From a virus: 60,429 bases of DNA. How positions within the stretch are numbered: the first letter of the stretch is position 1; each line of letters starts with the position of its first letter. This document shows positions 57,199-60,429 of the stretch, piece by piece. Made by a program: the position numbers and the translations under genes. Where the stretch lies: positions 1-60,429 of IMG/VR virus record IMGVR_UViG_3300045996_001806, one strand, 5' to 3'. The notes under the pieces were generated by a model that did not search any database, was not told the origin of the DNA, and worked only from the letters and a program-made list of their open reading frames with translations.

Positions 57199-57693
57199 TC
57201 ATTCCCCTTTCGCTTGTCGGTACTCGGCCAGGATGGCCCCTGCGTCGAGCATGGCTTCCTGTCGTGCCTCGCGGCGCAGCGCTTCCCGCTCAGTTTCTGC
57301 CGGCGGCCGACTCGCGCCCATGTCGGCGAGGTGATCGCTCATCTCGAACCATCGCCCGTCGACCTCGTGGCGCGTCCACCCGCACGAGCACACGGGCGGC
57401 ATTCCGGCGGGGCCGGGGTTCGCGACGTGCTCGCCCTCGAAATGCTCCGGCGGAGTGATCGGCTGTCCGTAGAAATTGCGCTCGAGCTCCTCCTCCTCGC
57501 CGCTAGAAAACCCAGGCTCCGGAGTGCTCGCGGTGATCCTCGCAGGCGTGCCGCAGGAGACGCAGGCCTGTGAGACCCGTCCGAAGGTGTGCCGCCCGCT
57601 CGCGCTCAGGCATGGCAGGGGCCATGTCACCTCCGCGTAGATTCCCGGGCCGACGTGATCGTTGACGCGCAGCCGCTCGGTGTAGCCGCTCAT
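57199..57693 (-). CDS. Cys-containing protein with shared STPEPGFSS segment
   Basis: A 164-residue protein from ATG 57693 behind GAAAGGGG. A C-x-x-C (ACVSCGTP) at about 43-46 is followed by ITASTPEPGFSSGEEEELER, then CSCGWTRHEVDGRWFEMSDH, a typical small metal-binding pattern of actinophage proteins. C-terminal helix. The middle is coded by the 33-base repeat. Confidence 0.65.
   Translation of the reverse strand: MSGYTERLRVNDHVGPGIYAEVTWPLPCLSASGRHTFGRVSQACVSCGTPARITASTPEPGFSSGEEEELERNFYGQPITPPEHFEGEHVANPGPAGMPPVCSCGWTRHEVDGRWFEMSDHLADMGASRPPAETEREALRREARQEAMLDAGAILAEYRQAKGE
57501..57533. repeat. 33-bp direct repeat, copy 2
   Basis: Second exact copy of the 33-base element (first at 56369-56401), 1.1 kb away in another gene but in the same frame relative to the codons. 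Confidence 0.9.
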
Positions 57694-57977
57694 GTCTCGC
57701 CCCTTTCGTTTGAGAGAAGCCACGCGGGCAGGGCGACAGGCTCGCCGCCCTCCACGTAGCGGAACAGAATCCCCTCCTCGGTCAGTTCCACCCGGAACAC
57801 ACGGTCTCGCCCGACGAGCTTGGCTAGCTGCGCGGGAACGTTGAGATGCGCCGTGCCCTTCTCGCCTGCCTGCGAGAATTGCAGGCGAGCCATTCCTCGA
57901 GGGAGGAGGTAGCGGCCCGTCGCACCCTTGCGGTGCGGACCTCCCGGGCCACTACGCACCTTCTCCTCGGCGCTCAC
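57690..57977 (-). CDS. AbrB/SpoVT-like small protein
   Basis: A 95-residue protein, GTG start. HLNVPAQLAKLVGRDRVFRV followed by TEEGILFRYVEGG resembles the swapped-hairpin DNA-binding fold of AbrB/MazE proteins, but the match is by eye only. Overlaps the next gene by four bases. Confidence 0.5.
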   Translation of the reverse strand: MSAEEKVRSGPGGPHRKGATGRYLLPRGMARLQFSQAGEKGTAHLNVPAQLAKLVGRDRVFRVELTEEGILFRYVEGGEPVALPAWLLSNERGET

Positions 57978-58225
57978 GAGAACGCATCCCCGTCACGCTC
58001 GCCCCGGTAGTTGGCCAGGGCGACCCGCGCGACGACCTCGGCAAGCGGCTCGGCCGCCTCGGCATCGGTCAGCGTGTCGCAGTAGTGGAGGATGTCGGTT
58101 AGGACGTCGACCGCGTTGCCGATGGCGTCGTCGGAGTAGACGGCGGACATGGAGCGGGCGACGTGACCCATCGCCCGCATCCCCTGCTCCGCCCGTGTCG
58201 CGTTTCGCTCCTCGAGCGCGCTCAT
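57974..58225 (-). CDS. hypothetical helical protein
   Basis: An 83-residue protein from ATG 58225 in an ATGA overlap with the gene before it. Helical (RNATRAEQGMRAMGHVARSM, AIGNAVDVLTDILHYCDTLT). The longer frames upstream overlap another gene and are not used. Function unknown. Confidence 0.6.
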   Translation of the reverse strand: MSALEERNATRAEQGMRAMGHVARSMSAVYSDDAIGNAVDVLTDILHYCDTLTDAEAAEPLAEVVARVALANYRGERDGDAFS

Positions 58226-58752
58226 CGGAGGGCCGCCAGTAGTTCCGGCACGTCGTGATCCGGCTCGTCCTCGAGCCGATCCTCTTTCCATGCCTCGAAC
58301 TCGTTGAGGTAGACGGACTGCAGCATCTGATACGGGATGTCCGCGGCCTCGGCCTTGGCGAAGCGCTCGAACCGCCGCCACTTGGCCAGGTCGACCGCGT
58401 TCCACTCATCCACGTCGCCGATCCCGGAGACGACTGCCCAGCCGCCGGAGCGGCCTTCGGCGTATACCTTCACGCCGTAGAAGGGCCAGATCTCCTCGGC
58501 GAGACCCTGCAGGTACTCGAAGCCGTGCTCGCAGCACATATGGAACAGGTGCATCCAGTCGTCCTCGGACACCCGCTCCTCGACCCACTCCCGCGTGAAG
58601 CGCGGATCGTGATCGTCCCCCTGGTACTTCTCGAAGTCGGCCCACCCCTCGCGGTCGACGGCTCCGTACACCTTCACGTTGGCCATCGGCAGGCCGCTCG
58701 ACCCCTGATGGTAGGAGCGCTGAACGTCGTCCTTGCGATAGCCCCTAGGCAT
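58222..58752 (-). CDS. hypothetical protein
   Basis: A 176-residue protein from ATG 58752, which has GAGGGG nine bases upstream; GTG 58761 is possible. Acidic and aromatic (WADFEKYQGDDHDPRFTREW, DDWMHLFHMCCEHGFEYLQG, IGDVDEWNAVDLAKWRRFER). No known fold recognised. It overlaps its upstream neighbour by eight bases. Confidence 0.65.
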   Translation of the reverse strand: MPRGYRKDDVQRSYHQGSSGLPMANVKVYGAVDREGWADFEKYQGDDHDPRFTREWVEERVSEDDWMHLFHMCCEHGFEYLQGLAEEIWPFYGVKVYAEGRSGGWAVVSGIGDVDEWNAVDLAKWRRFERFAKAEAADIPYQMLQSVYLNEFEAWKEDRLEDEPDHDVPELLAALR

Positions 58753-59338
58753 CCGACTCACCCCTCGAGACCTGCGCGTACACCTCGTAGTTGGTCACGA
58801 CCATGCCGAGGAGGTTGGCCCGCTCCGGGTGCCGCCCCTCCGCCGTGTAGCGGTAGATGGGCGACATCTCCGGGTCATCCCGGGCGACGTCGCGCGGATC
58901 CGCGAATCCCTCCGAGATGGAGTAGCCCGCGAGCGCGTCGACCGGGCAGGTGGCATCGAACTCCGCCATCCCGATCCCGTTGTAGGCGTCCACGATCTCG
59001 TAGCGGATCACGGGCGGTGCGTCCTCGGCGTCGTGCACGGGGCACGTGTCGTCGTGCTCGAGCCGCCCGGGAACGCCGCCATCCCGGGTGCCCGTGCAGC
59101 GGCCCTCGGAGAAGGCGAGAAGGGCCGGACTGTTCACGGCCATCATCCGGACAAACTGCTCGAAGGTCTCTTTCAACTGCTCCTGCTCCCCCGGCATGAC
59201 GTCGCCATAGACGGGTCCGTAGCCCGCGGTCTCGAGCCGGGAGCAGATGAGCGCGAAGGCCGCTTGCAGCGCGTCCTCGGCGATGTCCTCGACGTTGACG
59301 TCGGCGGGGAGGTACTCGACGGTGTGAAGTGAAAGCAT
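58745..59338 (-). CDS. hypothetical protein
   Basis: A 197-residue protein with a good ribosome site (GAAAGGGG). Helical start (EDIAEDALQAAFALICSRLE) and a C-terminal alpha/beta part (IRYEIVDAYNGIGMAEFDAT, NLLGMVVTNYEVYAQVSRG). No family is recognised. Confidence 0.65.
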   Translation of the reverse strand: MLSLHTVEYLPADVNVEDIAEDALQAAFALICSRLETAGYGPVYGDVMPGEQEQLKETFEQFVRMMAVNSPALLAFSEGRCTGTRDGGVPGRLEHDDTCPVHDAEDAPPVIRYEIVDAYNGIGMAEFDATCPVDALAGYSISEGFADPRDVARDDPEMSPIYRYTAEGRHPERANLLGMVVTNYEVYAQVSRGESDA

Positions 59339-59340
59339 GA

Positions 59341-59544
59341 CTAGCCCCTTTCGCTAGTAGGTGCGGCCGCGGTGCGCGGCGCGTACAGGTAGATGGGCAC
59401 GGACGGGAAGGCCTCCTGATGAGCCTTCGCGCAGGATGCGCAGGACGGGAGGAGGCACCCGTCCTCGGCGGGGATGGCATGAGTCGTCGGTGCGTCACAG
59501 ACGCTGCACGTGGCCATCCCGAAGGGCGACAGGGCGAGGGACAT
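59341..59544 (-). CDS. zinc-ribbon protein
   Basis: A 67-residue protein from ATG 59544. CSVCDAPTTHAIPA and SCASCAKAHQEAFPS give two C-x-x-C pairs, a zinc ribbon. The start overlaps the stop of the gene before it. Role unknown. Confidence 0.6.
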   Translation of the reverse strand: MSLALSPFGMATCSVCDAPTTHAIPAEDGCLLPSCASCAKAHQEAFPSVPIYLYAPRTAAAPTSERG

Positions 59545-60128
59545 CAGAAGTCCCGCGTGTCGCCCTTGCGGGCACGGTCGATGAGTGTCTGGACCATCTC
59601 GCCCACCTTGGCGGGGGGCACGTTGTCGGGACTGCACCATCCCTCGCAGTCGTGATCGAGGCACGCGCCGAAGGTGGCGTCCGGCTCCTCGGCGGGGTCC
59701 GGGATGCTCGCGTCGTCGGCGACCATGATGTCGTGCTCCACGCCGTCGATGTCGATGACGGCGCCGATGCAGAAGCACCCGCCGCCCGTGTGCCATACGC
59801 CGACGCTCTCCGGGCGGACGCCCTCGAGGGCCTTCAGCGCGGCGTGAATCTCCGGCCAGTGCTCATCCTGCGTGCGGCCCACGTAGAAGCACCCGCGGCA
59901 GAAGTCGACGTCCGGCTTGGTCGACTGAATCTCGGCGCCGCAGTAGCGGCAGGGCCGAGACTCACGCTCGACCTCCACGATCTCGAGGTACTCCTCGCCA
60001 ATCAGGACGCGGCCATCGGAGTACGTCTTGGTCCGGTTTACCATCGCCTCGACTGCCTCCCCGTGCGTGCGGAAGTAGTCGGTGAGCGCGGTGGTCTCGG
60101 GATGCTCCTTGTCGATGAGTGCGTACAT
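59544..60128 (-). CDS. Cys-rich hypothetical protein
   Basis: A 194-residue protein with a strong ribosome site (GGAAAGGAG). CRYCGAEIQ and FCRGCFYVG form a zinc ribbon near 60-82; later CFCIGAVIDIDGVEHDIM and ACLDHDCEGWCSPD add more Cys and His. The N-terminus (TDYFRTHGEAVEAMVNRTKT) is helical. No family is recognised. Confidence 0.65.
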   Translation of the reverse strand: MYALIDKEHPETTALTDYFRTHGEAVEAMVNRTKTYSDGRVLIGEEYLEIVEVERESRPCRYCGAEIQSTKPDVDFCRGCFYVGRTQDEHWPEIHAALKALEGVRPESVGVWHTGGGCFCIGAVIDIDGVEHDIMVADDASIPDPAEEPDATFGACLDHDCEGWCSPDNVPPAKVGEMVQTLIDRARKGDTRDF

Positions 60129-60131
60129 GGT

Positions 60132-60429
60132 CTACAACTCCTTTCCGAAGTCGGGCAGAGCAGTTCGCAGGTGCTCGAGCGTCGTGATGTCCGTGCCCAC
60201 GTAGGGAGCGTTCGGATGGCCGACGACTCCGAACTCCGGATCGGCATCGGACGCTTCGCCCTGGACGATCGCCTCGCCCGCCAGGTAGTCGATCTCGTCC
60301 TCGGTCAGTCCGGTGACGTCGTAGGCGACGATGAGAATCTGGCCGGGAGTCGCATCCGACGAGGAACCCCTGGCGATGAGAAGGCCGGAGCCGTCATCGG
60401 GCAGGAACTCGGTTGCGTCCTCTTCGGAG
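60132..60429 (-). CDS. partial hypothetical protein, runs off the window
   Basis: About 99 codons read leftward, open to the right edge. The C-terminal half reads ILIVAYDVTGLTEDEIDYLA, then EFGVVGHPNAPYVGTDITTL. The N-terminus lies outside the window. Joining the right edge to base 1 gives an in-frame TAA after four codons and no start, so the two ends are not simply adjacent in a circle. Function unknown. Confidence 0.55.
   Translation of the reverse strand, partial: SEEDATEFLPDDGSGLLIARGSSSDATPGQILIVAYDVTGLTEDEIDYLAGEAIVQGEASDADPEFGVVGHPNAPYVGTDITTLEHLRTALPDFGKEL

Noticed and set aside
1-60429. CRISPR array
   Set aside because: No regularly spaced direct repeats with unique spacers; the repeats found are intragenic or promoter-linked.
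1-60429. Lysogeny module (integrase, attP, excisionase)
   Set aside because: No tyrosine or serine recombinase motifs found; the XRE regulator alone is not enough to claim a temperate phage.
60132-60429. Window as a complete circular genome
   Set aside because: Continuing the last minus-strand gene across the junction meets TAA at bases 9-11 after four codons without a start codon.

Overview
The window is a 60.4 kb piece of a high-GC tailed-phage genome, most likely a siphovirus of an actinobacterium. The evidence is the gene order (terminase, portal, capsid protease, capsid, head-to-tail adaptor, two tail assembly chaperones joined by a frameshift, tape measure, distal tail, tail fibres, lysis), actinophage-type families (DUF1360 membrane protein, head-to-tail adaptor, CNCGKK peptide, M23 endolysin), TTGACA promoters with almost no leader, and tightly overlapping GTGA/ATGA gene junctions. 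I see no integrase, CRISPR array, transposase or rRNA. No DNA polymerase or primase lies in the window. The last gene on the right runs off the edge, so the window is probably not a complete genome.

Layout. Bases 1-630 are a GC-rich repeat and hairpin region without a convincing gene. Bases 631-5365 hold about 18 very small genes (zinc-ribbon proteins, single-helix membrane peptides, a DUF6527-like protein), a DNA-methyltransferase-like protein and one tRNA with CAT anticodon that carries initiator-type features. A promoter and two UUCG hairpins lead into the terminase genes (5523-7765). A sugar-handling block follows (8091-14397): five glycosyltransferase-like proteins, a PIG-L deacetylase and two methyltransferases inserted between terminase and portal. 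A sixth glycosyltransferase-like gene sits between protease and capsid. Bases 15078-38575 are the head and tail genes, including a 2H-phosphoesterase/protease fusion and several repeat-rich fibre proteins. Bases 38638-42356 are a lysis region with membrane proteins, a collagen-like lipoprotein, an endolysin, a LuxR-type HTH protein and a holin, closed by a strong terminator.

From 42441 a new promoter drives recombination and replication genes: a ribbon-helix-helix regulator, RecT annealase, Cas4-like nuclease, RecF/SMC-like ATPase, an XRE regulator with a likely self-operator, a J-domain protein, RuvC-like resolvase, HNH nuclease and DnaB-like helicase. Three proteins here end in SSB-type tips (DDIPF, DDIPF, EEAPF). 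From 54875 to the right edge every gene is on the minus strand: a cytosine-5 methyltransferase and a chain of small proteins of unknown function.

The most unusual theme is translation initiation. Several genes with clear coding signal have no ATG/GTG/TTG start where one is required (ACG for the helicase, ATA and ATC for two neighbouring lysis-type genes, CTG for a glycosyltransferase and a small membrane peptide). The same genome encodes an initiator-like tRNA and near-leaderless promoters. The sugar cassette and the phosphoesterase-protease fusion are the other main points of interest.
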